A stretch of 64,000 bases of DNA from Acinetobacter sp. 10FS3-1. Lineage in GTDB: Bacteria > Pseudomonadota > Gammaproteobacteria > Pseudomonadales > Moraxellaceae. Positions 48,918 to 59,049 of this stretch are shown here, one piece after another; the first letter of the stretch is position 1, and the number at the start of each line of letters is the position of its first letter. The notes beneath the pieces are model-generated. The model saw nothing but the letters and a program-made list of their open reading frames with translations, had not been told where the DNA came from and searched no databases. The stretch lies in the NCBI RefSeq assembly GCF_013343215.1, contig NZ_CP039143.1:2790001-2854000 (forward strand), given 5' to 3'. The position numbers and the translations under genes are program-made.

Positions 48918-48951
48918 TAAAAAACAAAAGGTGGCCTAAAAGCCACCTTTT
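48918..48951 (-). terminator. terminator of ftsZ
   Basis: AAAAGGTGGC and GCCACCTTTT around six bases; the minus strand continues TTTTGTTTTTT. Confidence 0.82.
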
Positions 48952-48985
48952 ATGTGCAAACATCGTAAACACATACTGTTACATG

Positions 48986-50173
48986 TTATTTACGTTGTTG
49001 ATTTTTAAGATAATCCTGAATACTCATTGGGGTAGGACGCGGACTGGAAACTGAAGAAGTATTCACCACTGCCGCTCCTTCTTGATGCTGGCGCTGAATC
49101 GCAGGAACATCATCATCTTCAACTACAGCCTGTGGCGCAGCATTTGGGCGTGTAGCCTGTGCCGTGCTACGTTTTACCGGTTCTACCGAGTCAGCAGAGT
49201 TACGTGTTAAACCCGTTGCTATCACAGTCACACTAATTTCATCACGCGCATCCGGATCAAATACCGTACCATAGAATACCTGACCTTCGTCCAGATCAAC
49301 GATCTGGTTCACTACATCTGTGATTTCCTCAATTTCACCGAAGGTTACATCATCCCCACCAGTCACGTTAATCAGGATACCTTTAGCATTCATGATCGTC
49401 ACGTTGTCAAGCAATGGGCTGCGGATCGCCTGCTCTGCTGCCTGACGCGCACGGTTTTCGCCACGGCCCAGACCGACACCCATCATGGCATAACCACGGG
49501 TGCTCATAGCGGTTTTCAAGTCGGCAAAGTCAAGGTTAATATGACCTGGACGCACCACTAAATCAAAAATACTGCGTACTGCATTGAGCAGGACATCATC
49601 GGCTTTTTTATATGCATCTTTCATTGAAATATCACGGAAGACTTTCAATAGACGCTGGTTGGGAATAATGATCAGGGAGTCTACATGCTGCTCTAGCGCC
49701 TCAATACCCTTTTCGGCAGATTGCAGACGGCGTTTACCTTCAAAGTTAAAGGGCGTGGTCACCACACCTACCGTCAGGATACCCATTTCTTTGGCAATCT
49801 CAGCCACCACCGGTGCTGCACCCGTACCTGTACCACCGCCCATCCCGGCTGTGACAAATACCATATCGGTACCTTCAAGCTGCTGACGGATCAGTTCACG
49901 GCTTTCTTCTGCTGCTGTCTGGCCGACTTGCGGATTTGCACCAGCACCAAGACCTCGGGTACTTTGCTCACCCAGCTGAATCTTGAATTCGGCTTCCATG
50001 CGGTCAAGCGCTTGCTTATCTGTATTTGCACAAACAAACTTTACGCCCTGGATATCTGATTGCAACATGTGCTGAACAGCATTACCACCCGCGCCACCTA
50101 CACCAAATACAGTGAAACGGGCTTGACCATTGCTATCACTATGATCGTCTTCAAAAAATTCAAATGAGGCCAT
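48986..50173 (-). CDS. ftsZ: cell division GTPase FtsZ
   Basis: A 395-residue tubulin homologue that forms the Z ring. The nucleotide motif GGAGGNAV opens at residue 26 and the tubulin signature GGGTGTG is at 112-118. A ~60-residue Ala/Pro/Gln-rich linker leads to a C-terminal peptide (PTPMSIQDYLKNQQRK) that binds FtsA and ZipA. The ATG is preceded by a weak ribosome binding site. Order and strand are those of the division cluster, with ftsA 159 bases upstream. Confidence 0.98.
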   Translation of the reverse strand: MASFEFFEDDHSDSNGQARFTVFGVGGAGGNAVQHMLQSDIQGVKFVCANTDKQALDRMEAEFKIQLGEQSTRGLGAGANPQVGQTAAEESRELIRQQLEGTDMVFVTAGMGGGTGTGAAPVVAEIAKEMGILTVGVVTTPFNFEGKRRLQSAEKGIEALEQHVDSLIIIPNQRLLKVFRDISMKDAYKKADDVLLNAVRSIFDLVVRPGHINLDFADLKTAMSTRGYAMMGVGLGRGENRARQAAEQAIRSPLLDNVTIMNAKGILINVTGGDDVTFGEIEEITDVVNQIVDLDEGQVFYGTVFDPDARDEISVTVIATGLTRNSADSVEPVKRSTAQATRPNAAPQAVVEDDDVPAIQRQHQEGAAVVNTSSVSSPRPTPMSIQDYLKNQQRK

Positions 50174-50332
50174 GACCTATAAAATTCCTAATTCATAATT
50201 GGCAGTCACTAAGCCCGTACACTGCCTTAATCTTAATAAAATTGTTTTTAAGAATGCTGCTCAAGCTTAAACTTGTCAAGTATCTGCCCGATTAGCTACA
50301 ACTTCTCAACAATATTCACAAAAAAAGTCGAC

Positions 50333-51595
50333 TTAAAAAATAGACTTCAAAGTATCGTTAAAACCAAACCAAGCTCTTTTGACACGTCGTGCCAGTGATA
50401 ATTGTTCTGCTTCGTCCGGTTCAACAATGGTATCTTGCGTATCGCTCTGGCTAAACATCAGCAAACCTGCTGCCGAGGCATATTGCGAACGGCGTAGTGC
50501 AGCCTGATGCTGCTCATCGGCATAAACCTGGACTGGCGGATTACCCAGATGCGCTGAGACGCCCATACTGCGGCGGACGAAACTCACCATGCCTTCAATA
50601 TGACTGGCATCTCCGGTTAGTACCACACCATGATACAGGCCTTGTAATGCACCGCTATTCATCAGCTCCTCGCGAACCATGCCTATAATTTCTTCATAAC
50701 GTGCAATAATAATTTCTGCCAGTTCAATCCGACTAATGGTCTGCGGGCCATCAATCCCCTGGAACTGGATCATATGTTCCGGCTTCACCACTTTCAGATC
50801 CACGCAGCCATATAACAATTTAAGGCGTTCGGCTTCTTCCGTGGTAGTTTGCAATACGGCAGCAATGTCACGGGTAACATGTTCTCCGCCACGCTGGAAG
50901 GTATGCGTTAAAGCCAGACGCCCATCCAGATAGACGGCAATATTGGTGGTTCCTGCGCCAATATCTACCAGGCATACGCCATATTCCCTTTCATCCTTAA
51001 GCAGACTGGCTTCAGCTGTCGCCAAAGATGAAATCACCATTTTTTCTACCCCAATATTGGCCCCTTTTAACGCGCGATCAATATTCTGCATAGTACTGAT
51101 TGGCAACATCATTAAATGGTAATGTCCGACCATTTTGTGTGCAGACATACGGATCGGATTCAGTACCCATTCCGGGGAATCATCCAGCTCAAAGCCGAGC
51201 GGCACCGCACTGACCAGATAATAGTCTGAGGTGACATGACTGGCTTTGGCCAGTTCTAGCGCCCGCACTACTTCGCTGGTGGTAATCGAGTGTTCGCTAT
51301 TATCGATATTCGTACGGCCTGATGCATAAAAACTTTTTAATTCCGCACTCGGAATTGAGACCCAGGCAGAGTGGACACGACATTCGGCCATATCTTCTGC
51401 TTCTTGTACGGCGTTTTTAATGGCGGTAATGACTTTATCGAGACTAACAATTTTCCCTTTATTCATGCCTCGGTTACGAGCGGTCGCCATACCAATAACT
51501 TGGATATTGTCTGGCGCATGTACCTTACCAATCAAAACTGAAACTTTGTGTGTCCCAATGTCAATCGCCACAACCGAGGGAACAGCTTCATTCAT
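50333..51595 (-). CDS. ftsA: cell division protein FtsA
   Basis: A 420-residue actin-like ATPase that tethers FtsZ to the inner membrane. It opens with VVAIDIGTHKVSVLIGK, has the second phosphate loop LVDIGAGTTNIAVY and the adenosine motif VVLTGDASHIEGM, and ends in the amphipathic helix RRVKRAWFGFNDTLKSIF that inserts into the membrane. The length is that of E. coli FtsA. It lies between ftsQ and ftsZ. Confidence 0.97.
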   Translation of the reverse strand: MNEAVPSVVAIDIGTHKVSVLIGKVHAPDNIQVIGMATARNRGMNKGKIVSLDKVITAIKNAVQEAEDMAECRVHSAWVSIPSAELKSFYASGRTNIDNSEHSITTSEVVRALELAKASHVTSDYYLVSAVPLGFELDDSPEWVLNPIRMSAHKMVGHYHLMMLPISTMQNIDRALKGANIGVEKMVISSLATAEASLLKDEREYGVCLVDIGAGTTNIAVYLDGRLALTHTFQRGGEHVTRDIAAVLQTTTEEAERLKLLYGCVDLKVVKPEHMIQFQGIDGPQTISRIELAEIIIARYEEIIGMVREELMNSGALQGLYHGVVLTGDASHIEGMVSFVRRSMGVSAHLGNPPVQVYADEQHQAALRRSQYASAAGLLMFSQSDTQDTIVEPDEAEQLSLARRVKRAWFGFNDTLKSIF

Positions 51596-51682
51596 TATTA
51601 ACTACTACCATTACGTGTTTGTTAGATTTATGGCTTTAAGGCCTCTAATTTTTAAAGCCGATCATTATGGCTTTAGTGTGAC

Positions 51683-52519
51683 CTAATTCTCAACGCCCGT
51701 GTCATTAATGGTTACAATAAAGTCACCATTTACAATTTTAGGAGGTGACGAATTTTTCCACTGAATAGCCAATCCATTACGATAGCGCAGGTCGATGGCA
51801 GAAATTCTGGACCACACCGGCTTTAAATCACTCTGAGCCAACTGGCTCAAACGTTGCAGCTTACTCATGGTCTGGTCTTTGTCAACAATGACGCGCAAGC
51901 CGGAATCAAATTGCATAAACCAGGTCATTCGTTCGGTTAAGTAGAGTTCTTTTAGACGAATACCCTGGGGTAAGAATAACTGATTAATTTCATTATAACG
52001 GCGCATCATGGTATTGGCATGTGTAGAGGGCCCATGCAGCAACGGTAACTCAGAATAATTTTTTGGCGTGACTTCCGAGAAAATGATACCACTGTCACTC
52101 AGCAGACGTCCGGTACCCCAGCGCGCAATCGCATGATGCGGCATGACCCGTACCCGAATGGCATCCGGCCAGGCACGTGAGACCACCACCCGATCGACCC
52201 AAGATAGTTCCAAGGCCTGATCACGGATTTTCTCCAGATCTGAACTAAAGTAGTTTTCGGTCATCAAGGGTGCAATATGCTGCATGACCTGGCGTTCCTC
52301 AGCCGCTGAACGGGTGCCGGCCACCTTTAGTTCAGCAGTTTCGGCATGGGTCATTACATTATACAGCCCAAAAATCCCGCAAGCCAAGACCACCAATGCC
52401 ACCAACAAGAATACCCAGCCTCCGAAGTTGGTCAGCTTTTCTTTGGGCGTTGGTGGCTTATCGTGAATTGACGTAATCGCAGCACGTTTACGGCGCATGG
52501 ATGCAGGAAGTTGAGCCAT
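51683..52519 (-). CDS. ftsQ: cell division protein FtsQ
   Basis: A 278-residue bitopic inner membrane protein that links early and late divisome parts with FtsL and FtsB. A cytosolic start with MRRKRAA, one membrane segment (~33-55, WVFLLVALVVLACGIFGLY) and a periplasmic POTRA domain (AELKVAGTRSAAEER) followed by the FtsQ domain are visible. It starts three bases after the ddl stop, indicating tight coupling. Confidence 0.93.
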   Translation of the reverse strand: MAQLPASMRRKRAAITSIHDKPPTPKEKLTNFGGWVFLLVALVVLACGIFGLYNVMTHAETAELKVAGTRSAAEERQVMQHIAPLMTENYFSSDLEKIRDQALELSWVDRVVVSRAWPDAIRVRVMPHHAIARWGTGRLLSDSGIIFSEVTPKNYSELPLLHGPSTHANTMMRRYNEINQLFLPQGIRLKELYLTERMTWFMQFDSGLRVIVDKDQTMSKLQRLSQLAQSDLKPVWSRISAIDLRYRNGLAIQWKNSSPPKIVNGDFIVTINDTGVEN

Positions 52520-52522
52520 AGT

Positions 52523-53452
52523 CTAGTATGCCGTACCGGTTAAAGTCTGTTCCAGAATCGCGACACAGAGCTCATCAAAACTGTAGCCGATTGCTGCTGC
52601 TGCTTTAGGCACCAGAGAATGGCTGGTCATGCCCGGGACAGTATTCACCTCTAGCAACCAGAAATTGCCTTGTTCATCCTGCATCGCATCAATACGTCCC
52701 CACCCGCTTGCACCCACTGCCTGAAAAGCACGAAGTGCCAGCACCTGCAAGTTCTGCTCTTCTGCTGCTGTCAAGCCGCACGGAATGCCATACTCCACAT
52801 CATTGCGATTATATTTGGTTTCATAGTCGTAAAAAGCCACATCCTTAGGAGGCTGCAGGCGAATGACTGGCAGAGACTGTCCATTGAGCAAAACAATGGT
52901 AAATTCACGTCCTGTAATCCACTTTTCTGCCATGACCACTGCATCGTGCTCAGTCGCTTTCACAATAGCTTCGCTAAAGTCTTCAATTTTTTCGACCTTA
53001 CTCATGCCGATACTGGAGCCTTCATGCACCGGCTTGATAATCAGCGGCAGACCCAAAGCTGCCACAATTTCTTCAGGATTCGAGTCTTTGGTCACAATAC
53101 GATAAGGTGCTGTCGGCAGCTCCGAACCCTGCCAGACCTGCTTGGTCTTGACCTTGTCCATACCGATGGCAGAACCCTGCACCCCTGTGCCGGTATAAGG
53201 CACATTTAACCATTCCAGCGCACCCTGAATCTGACCATCTTCACCACCGCGGCCATGCAGCACAATAAAAGCACGATCATAATTGACCAGCTCTGTGATG
53301 CTACGTTCCTGCGGATCAAAGCGCTCAGCATTAACACCTGAACGCACAAGTGCCTCAAATACAGCTGTACCACTATCTAGAGAAACCTCACGCTCTGCAG
53401 ATTTACCACCCAGCAATACGGCTACTTTTCCAAATTTTGAAGCATTTGACAC
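52523..53452 (-). CDS. ddl: D-alanine--D-alanine ligase
   Basis: A 309-residue ATP-grasp enzyme that makes the D-Ala-D-Ala dipeptide for peptidoglycan. Motifs are GKSAEREVSLDSG at the start, FIVLHGRGGEDGQIQGALE, KPVHEGSSIGMSKV and the C-terminal LEVNTVPGMTSHSLVPKAA. Its place between murC and ftsQ is that of ddlB. The Tyr that predicts D-Ala rather than D-Lac preference was not assessed in detail. Confidence 0.96.
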   Translation of the reverse strand: MSNASKFGKVAVLLGGKSAEREVSLDSGTAVFEALVRSGVNAERFDPQERSITELVNYDRAFIVLHGRGGEDGQIQGALEWLNVPYTGTGVQGSAIGMDKVKTKQVWQGSELPTAPYRIVTKDSNPEEIVAALGLPLIIKPVHEGSSIGMSKVEKIEDFSEAIVKATEHDAVVMAEKWITGREFTIVLLNGQSLPVIRLQPPKDVAFYDYETKYNRNDVEYGIPCGLTAAEEQNLQVLALRAFQAVGASGWGRIDAMQDEQGNFWLLEVNTVPGMTSHSLVPKAAAAIGYSFDELCVAILEQTLTGTAY

Positions 53453-53510
53453 GTTTATATCCTTAAACTTTTTTCAATCTGATCTATTCAATCTCGCCAC
53501 ATCAGACGGA

Positions 53511-54959
53511 TTATTTTACATATAAATGATTCTGGGCAAGTTCGAGCGAGATGGCTCCCACATTACCTGCGCCTTGGGTTAATAACAAGTCATTTGCTTG
53601 CAAGACCTTGTTCATCACCTGACTCAGATTCCCCTCAACCGTATCGATTAAAATTGGTTCAACTTCACCGCGTAAACGGATACTGCGCGCCAGGGCACGA
53701 CTGTCAGCCCCCACAATCGGCTTTTCTCCGGCAGGATAGACATCCAGTAATAACAGCTGATCGACCTGTGACAATACATCGACAAAGTCATCAAAACAGT
53801 CACGGGTACGGCTAAAACGGTGCGGCTGGAACATCATGACCAGACGGCGGTCCGGGTGGCTTTGACGTGCAGCTTTAATGGTGGCTTCCACTTCTTTGGG
53901 ATGGTGACCATAGTCATCGACCAGCTGGACATCACCACCGTCGATCTCAAATGCGCCTTGCACCTGGAAGCGCCGACCGACTCCACTAAACCCTTCCAAA
54001 GCACGGCAAATTGCAGCATCAGAGACCCCCTCGTCCGTTGCAATACCAATCGCGGCCAAGGCATTCAAGACATTATGCAGACCGGGCTGATTGACGGTAA
54101 CGTCTAAAGGTTCACGGTCTTTACGCAATACGGTAAAATGCGTACGCATCCCGTCCTGATTGACATTGACTGCACGAATGTCGTTATCTTCATTAAAACC
54201 ATAGGTCAGCACCGGACGCGCAATACGCGGCATGATTTCCCGGATATTGGCATCATCGCCACACACCACGGCCAGACCATAAAATGGCAGCTTATGCAGG
54301 AACTGAATAAAGGTATCTTTGAGCACATCGAAACTGCCCCCATACGTATCCATATGGTCGGCATCAATATTGGTCACAACGGCTGCCATGGGCTCAAGAT
54401 GCAGGAAAGAGGCATCTGATTCATCTGCTTCTGCCACGATATAACGGCTCGCACCCAAAGCAGCATTGACCCCCGTCCGGTTCAGCAGACCGCCAATCAC
54501 ATAGGTCGGGTCCATGTTTTCTTCAGCCAGCATGCAGGTAATCAGACTGGTGGTGGTGGTTTTGCCATGGGTACCTGCGACTGCAATCCCATGACGGTAA
54601 CGCATCAGTTCACCGAGCATTTCTGCACGGCGCACTACCGGAATACGATTCTCAATCGCCGCCTTAATTTCCGGGTTTTCCTGGTCAATCGCTGTAGACA
54701 CCACGATGACATTGGCACCCTTGATATTGTCCGCTATATGGCCGATATAGACCTTGATGCCATTTTCTTCCAGCTGAGCGGTGGTTTTAGACGCTTTAAT
54801 ATCTGAACCAGAGACTTTATAACCCTGGTTTTTGAGTACTTCCGCGATCCCGCACATGCCTGCACCGCCAATCCCCACAAAATGTATGTGTTTGATACGG
54901 CGCATTTCCGGCACTTTAATTAATTTCTTTGCTTGTTCAGCTGGCGTGGTTGGAGACAT
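53511..54959 (-). CDS. murC: UDP-N-acetylmuramate--L-alanine ligase
   Basis: A 482-residue Mur ligase that adds L-Ala to UDP-MurNAc, the first step of the peptide stem. The N-terminal domain has [17 protein letters not shown]; the ATP loop GTHGKTTTT is at 129-137; [10 protein letters not shown] and FQPHRFSRT mark the C-terminal half. Twelve bases separate it from murG. The length is typical. Confidence 0.97.
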   Translation of the reverse strand: MSPTTPAEQAKKLIKVPEMRRIKHIHFVGIGGAGMCGIAEVLKNQGYKVSGSDIKASKTTAQLEENGIKVYIGHIADNIKGANVIVVSTAIDQENPEIKAAIENRIPVVRRAEMLGELMRYRHGIAVAGTHGKTTTTSLITCMLAEENMDPTYVIGGLLNRTGVNAALGASRYIVAEADESDASFLHLEPMAAVVTNIDADHMDTYGGSFDVLKDTFIQFLHKLPFYGLAVVCGDDANIREIMPRIARPVLTYGFNEDNDIRAVNVNQDGMRTHFTVLRKDREPLDVTVNQPGLHNVLNALAAIGIATDEGVSDAAICRALEGFSGVGRRFQVQGAFEIDGGDVQLVDDYGHHPKEVEATIKAARQSHPDRRLVMMFQPHRFSRTRDCFDDFVDVLSQVDQLLLLDVYPAGEKPIVGADSRALARSIRLRGEVEPILIDTVEGNLSQVMNKVLQANDLLLTQGAGNVGAISLELAQNHLYVK

Positions 54960-54971
54960 AATTTACTCGGA

Positions 54972-56069
54972 TTACAATTCTTGAATGAAACGGACCACCT
55001 GTTGGGTCGCATCGGGTTGAGCCTGACAACGTGCTTTGACCGCCATCTCCATCAATAACTGACGGTTCAGCATCGACTCTAATAAGGTTGTTAAACTTTC
55101 TGGCGTCATACTGGCCTGCGGACAGATTTTAGCTGCGTTCAGATTGGCCAGGAATTTTGCATTTGCAGTTTGATGGTCATCAACGGCACTTGGTAATGGC
55201 ACAAAAATCGCCGCCACACCGGCAGTTGCAATTTCCGTCACCGTTAGGGCACCCGCACGGCAGATAATCAGGTCGGCATCACTATAGGCCTGGGCCATAT
55301 CTTCAATAAAAGGCTGGACGTCAACCTGCAGATGAGCCGGTGCATCGGCATAACGTGCCCGGGTCGCCTCGGCCTGATTCTGGCCACACTGATGATAAAT
55401 ATTTAAAGGCATCTGCAACTGTTTCAGGGCCTCGGGTACCCGCTCATTTAAGGCCTGTGCCCCCAAAGAGCCGCCAACAATCAGAATCCGTAGCGGCTGA
55501 CCGGCTTTTTCCCGCTCCTGATAACGCCAGGACGGATTTAAAATTTCGGTAATTTCCTTACGTACCGGATTGCCTGTGGTTACCACTTTGGGTTGTGCCG
55601 AGAAAGTCTCGGGAAAGGCCTGACATACAGTTTTCGCCATACGCGATAATTGAGTATTGGTAAAGCCAGCGACCGCATTCTGTTCATGAATGAGCACCGG
55701 AATCCCCAGAAGACGTGCCGCCAGTCCCCCCGGTCCGGCCACATAGCCGCCAAAGCCAGCGACTGCATCGACTTTCAGACGCTTCATATGCTGCATGGCA
55801 CTTAAAGTGGCTTTTAAAATTTTAAAAGGTGCCAGGGCTTTACGAACAAAACCGTTACCACGTACCCCTTGAATATCAATTTGATAAATAGGAATGTGAT
55901 GATTTTTTAATAGACGGTTTTCCATGCCTGCCGGAGTCGCCAACCAAGACACTTGAATGCCTTGTTGTTGTAAGTCTTTTGCAACGGCTAACGCTGGAAA
56001 CACATGTCCACCCGTACCTGCGGCCATCATCATGACATGTTTAGGCTGTTTTTGTTGAGCGTCAGTCAC
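54972..56069 (-). CDS. murG: MurG, lipid II-forming GlcNAc transferase
   Basis: A 365-residue peripheral membrane glycosyltransferase that adds GlcNAc to lipid I to give lipid II. The N-terminal glycine loop MAAGTGGHVFPALAVA and the second loop VGGSLGAQALNE are clear, followed by ICRAGALTVTEIATAG that binds UDP-GlcNAc. It is the first gene of the cluster here; ftsW, murD and mraY, which precede it in E. coli, are absent from this side, so the division cluster is split in this genome. Confidence 0.96.
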   Translation of the reverse strand: MTDAQQKQPKHVMMMAAGTGGHVFPALAVAKDLQQQGIQVSWLATPAGMENRLLKNHHIPIYQIDIQGVRGNGFVRKALAPFKILKATLSAMQHMKRLKVDAVAGFGGYVAGPGGLAARLLGIPVLIHEQNAVAGFTNTQLSRMAKTVCQAFPETFSAQPKVVTTGNPVRKEITEILNPSWRYQEREKAGQPLRILIVGGSLGAQALNERVPEALKQLQMPLNIYHQCGQNQAEATRARYADAPAHLQVDVQPFIEDMAQAYSDADLIICRAGALTVTEIATAGVAAIFVPLPSAVDDHQTANAKFLANLNAAKICPQASMTPESLTTLLESMLNRQLLMEMAVKARCQAQPDATQQVVRFIQEL

Positions 56070-56699
56070 GGTCTAATTCTTCAATACTAAAAATGGAACA
56101 GGAAATCTGATTTTAAGCAATCAATTGTAATCACAATCGTCAGGCCTTGAAAGGATATTTACTTTATTTCAACACGCCTTTAATTGTTTTTTTCATGCGA
56201 ATTGAAAGTTTAAACTAGTTTTATTATCAGGTCTGCACTTTTTCCTAGACTTCAGTGAAGTATCATAATCATTTTAAACTATTTTCTGACGAAGAGAGTT
56301 ATAGGTATAAAGAGATGATGACTTGGTTCTGCAAGGTTTTCTCTGGACAGTTGATCCTCTTTGTCGTCCTAGTGACTTGCTGCGGTAAGGCTTAAAAAAA
56401 ATATAAATTTCGTTCACACTTCATGTTCTTCATACGTCATCAGTTTTTCTCAACTCACTCCTCGATTGCTTATTGTTGGCAGTTCATACATAGATTACGC
56501 GATAAGCTAAACCTGAGCAGATGGGGCATAAAATAAAGAGACTAAGATCAAGTTTCATAGCGAAATCTGAGAGAGTTTTAGTTACAAGAACAAAAACAAA
56601 GCATCGCTTGGTGCACCGCCCAAGAGAATGAGCATAAATGAATTGCCAACAGACCCTAAATGGATTAACGCATTAGCGATGTCAACACTATAAATTCGT
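56070..56699. other. region upstream of murG
   Basis: About 630 bases, AT-rich. The murG promoter must lie near 56070-56200. The only coding-like signal is the 27-codon frame at 56315. The rest shows no supported feature. Confidence 0.4.
56315..56395 (+). CDS. candidate 26-residue hydrophobic peptide
   Basis: A double ATG follows GGTATAAAGAG. The frame reads MMTWFCKVFSGQ, then a hydrophobic core LILFVVLVTCC, and ends GKA before TAA. This is one short membrane helix with a basic N-side, the shape of small membrane proteins and of type I toxins. There is no homology that I can name, the ribosome binding site is mediocre, and no antisense RNA promoter was found opposite it. It may be chance. 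Confidence 0.25.
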   Translation: MMTWFCKVFSGQLILFVVLVTCCGKA

Positions 56700-57151
56700 G
56701 ATGTATGGATTATTTTGGCCGGCTATTTGGCGGCCGTATATGTAGGCAACTTCTCTGCAGTCATTCCCATTCCTCAACAGGATTTAGGCCGGAGCTTTAC
56801 TCAGGCCGGTTTCTCGCTGGCTCTGGCACAGGGCGGGCTATTGGCTCTGGGAGTGAGATATTTGCAGAGAAATTGCGCTTCAAACACGGTCTAGTGCTGG
56901 CTTTGATCATTTAGGCGGAACAGTATGACAGGAGGCCAGATTCAACCAAACGCAGCTTTATAATTTTTCTGCTTTATTGAAGGGGTCGGATTTCTTAGCC
57001 TTGCTGTATACGCACCCGCTATTTTAAAACGCATCCGCCCACCGGATACACTGAATTTTAACAGGGCCCATAATTACAGCTAGTCTTACCCCTGCTAGGC
57101 ATATTAACAACGCTGCTGTTAGTGGGGTGAGTTAAGCGCTCTGCCCAATAA
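56700..57151 (+). pseudogene. decayed MFS transporter
   Basis: Pieces of a CynX/NimT-like major facilitator read in changing frames: ILAGYLAAVYVGNFSAVIP, then FTQAGFSLALAQGGLLALG, AEKLRFKHGLVLALI, then FIEGVGFLSLAVYAPAILKR with IRPPDTLNF, and finally LLGILTTLLLVG with KRSAQ before the stop. The middle of the protein, several hundred residues, is missing, so an internal deletion joined the N-terminal quarter to the C-terminus, with several frameshifts on top. It is a dead gene. Confidence 0.75.
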
Positions 57152-57180
57152 AAAAAGAGCCTGATTTCAAGCTCTTTTTA
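57148..57180 (-). terminator. terminator of gshB
   Basis: On the minus strand AAAAAGAGC pairs with GCTCTTTTT around a 10-base loop, then TTATTGG. It lies ~20 bases past the gshB stop. Confidence 0.8.
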
Positions 57181-57197
57181 AGTTCCTAGATTCGCAT

Positions 57198-58148
57198 TTA
57201 AATTTGACTGGCCCGACCGGCTTCAAGTACGGCAAACAGATCGTCCGCAATCGACGTGCCAAACTGGTCATCAATCTCACGAATACAGGTGGGACTGGTG
57301 ACATTAATTTCTGTGACATAATTACCAATCACATCCAGTCCAACAAAAACCAGTCCTTTTTCACGTAAAAATGGACCAACTTTCGCTGCAATGGCCTTAT
57401 CATGGTCCGTAAGTGGGCGGGCTTCTCCACGGCCGCCTGCAGCCAGATTACCGCGCACTTCCCCATTTTGTGGAATACGGGCCAGACAATACGGCACCGG
57501 TTCACCATCAATCATTAGAATACGCTTATCACCATCGACAATTTCCGGAATATAGCGCTGTGCCATAATCGGCTGGGTGCCATTATTGGTCAGCATTTCA
57601 ATGGTTGAACCAATATTAATCCCATCCTGATAAAGACGGAAAATTCCGGTGCCTCCCATCCCGTCTAGCGGTTTTACAATCACATCCACATGCTGCTTCA
57701 GGAAATCACGGATCAGACTTTGCTGTGAAGTCACCAAGGTAGGAACCTGCAGTTCCGGAAATTGGGTCGCAAACAACTTTTCATTACAGTCACGTAAGCT
57801 TTGGGGCTTGTTGATAATCCACGCCCCTTCACGTTCTGCCTGCTCCAGAATATAGGTGGTATAAACAAAGTTCATATCGAATGGCGGGTCTTTACGCATT
57901 AACACCACGTCATAACTGGCCAGCGATTCTTTTTGTTTTTCGCCCAGCTCATAATAGTGCCCATAGTCTTCAAACACCTGTAGCGGTGCGATCAGGCCAA
58001 AGGCTTTTCCCTGATCGATATATAAATCTTGCTGTAATGCATACCCTAATTCATGCCCACGGCGTGCCGCAGCCCATAGCATCGCCATAGTGGAATCTTT
58101 TTTCAGGTTTACATTTTCGATGGGGTCCATCACAACAAGTACGCGCAT
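57198..58148 (-). CDS. gshB: glutathione synthetase
   Basis: A 316-residue ATP-grasp enzyme that adds glycine to gamma-glutamylcysteine in the last step of glutathione synthesis. It opens RVLVVMDPIENVNLKKDSTM, has KPLDGMGGTGIFRL as the ATP loop, and ends with NLAAGGRGEAR, GLDVIGNYVTEINVTSPTC. The length matches E. coli GshB. It is divergent from the DUF3565 gene. Confidence 0.96.
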   Translation of the reverse strand: MRVLVVMDPIENVNLKKDSTMAMLWAAARRGHELGYALQQDLYIDQGKAFGLIAPLQVFEDYGHYYELGEKQKESLASYDVVLMRKDPPFDMNFVYTTYILEQAEREGAWIINKPQSLRDCNEKLFATQFPELQVPTLVTSQQSLIRDFLKQHVDVIVKPLDGMGGTGIFRLYQDGINIGSTIEMLTNNGTQPIMAQRYIPEIVDGDKRILMIDGEPVPYCLARIPQNGEVRGNLAAGGRGEARPLTDHDKAIAAKVGPFLREKGLVFVGLDVIGNYVTEINVTSPTCIREIDDQFGTSIADDLFAVLEAGRASQI

Positions 58149-58277
58149 GTGTCTATGCTCTTTTTAAAAATGACTTGGCGAGCAGTATAGCCTGTGTGAA
58201 TTCTTTTGTTTATGGTGATTTTGCATGACTTGTTTTGTATAAATACAAAGAGTTCTTGGGATAAAAGGAAAGTAGCA

Positions 58278-58478
58278 ATGCAGCAGGCAATTATCGGCTT
58301 TCACCTAGATGAAGATCATCACTGGGTGGCAGAACTGGCATGTGGGCATGGGCAGCATGTACGCCACAATCCTCCCTGGCAAAACCGGCCCTGGGTAATG
58401 ACCGAGCAGGGCCGTCAGGAAAAACTGGGGCTGCTCTTAGACTGCAAAAAGTGTGAGGAAACCGGCTCAATGACTTAA
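58278..58478 (+). CDS. DUF3565 domain protein
   Basis: A 66-residue protein of the DUF3565 family, with AIIGFHLDEDHHWVAELACG, HGQHVRHNPPWQNRPWV and a C-terminal CKKCEE. The His and Cys pattern suggests a small metal-binding protein, but no function is established. The ATG at 58278 is set by AAGGAAAGTAGCA; an upstream in-frame start would add 24 residues without homology. It is divergent from gshB. Confidence 0.8.
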   Translation: MQQAIIGFHLDEDHHWVAELACGHGQHVRHNPPWQNRPWVMTEQGRQEKLGLLLDCKKCEETGSMT

Positions 58479-58600
58479 GAGAAAAGCCTAAAATCTCTCT
58501 CCCCTGCCAAGGCTCACAAAAATCATGCAATTCCAGATTTGCTAATTTGCAGAACTATGCTTATGCTTTTATGGCTTCAGTATGCAGCAAGATAAGGTCA

Positions 58601-59008
58601 ATGTTCGGCACACGGTTTGTAAAACAGCTCTGGTTGATGCTGCTGATGGTATTTGCCATCGGCTGGAGCGGCGTGTCTGTAGCATCGACCAAAACCATGC
58701 ACCTGATCTTGCCTGCTGAAACCACCACTCATACAATGCCAATGGCAGCCAATCATGAGTTTCTGGATTCAGCTCATGAACCGCAGGCCTTTGCCTCGAG
58801 CCATTGTGACTCTGGAATCGCCACGCACCAGGACTGTCTGGATTGTGGCTATAGTGCCTGTCAAAGCCTGATCACGGGCTTAAATATGCATCCGCCTGAA
58901 CTGCACAGCTTTAATATCCAGTTCGCAGAAAAAACCGCCCTCCCCATTTATAGCGCCCAGCATCTCGCCGGTTACTGGCAGGAAATTTTACGTCCACCCA
59001 AAGCTTGA
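58601..59008 (+). CDS. secreted Cys/His-rich protein before copA
   Basis: A ~135-residue protein that I cannot assign to a named family. A hydrophobic signal or anchor (LWLMLLMVFAIGWSGVSVA) is followed by a periplasmic part with SSHCDSGIATHQDCLDCGY and SACQSL, spaced Cys and His that could bind copper. It lies 41 bases before copA on the same strand, so a role in copper handling is likely. The start is uncertain: ATGs at 58571 and 58601 are both possible, the latter with AAGG close upstream. Confidence 0.6.
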   Translation: MFGTRFVKQLWLMLLMVFAIGWSGVSVASTKTMHLILPAETTTHTMPMAANHEFLDSAHEPQAFASSHCDSGIATHQDCLDCGYSACQSLITGLNMHPPELHSFNIQFAEKTALPIYSAQHLAGYWQEILRPPKA

Positions 59009-59049
59009 TCCTGATTTTTTAAATTTTTTATTAAATGAAGGATAAAGTT

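Noticed and set aside
49584..50059. 100- and 112-codon plus-strand frames within ftsZ
   Set aside because: Antisense shadows of a certain gene.
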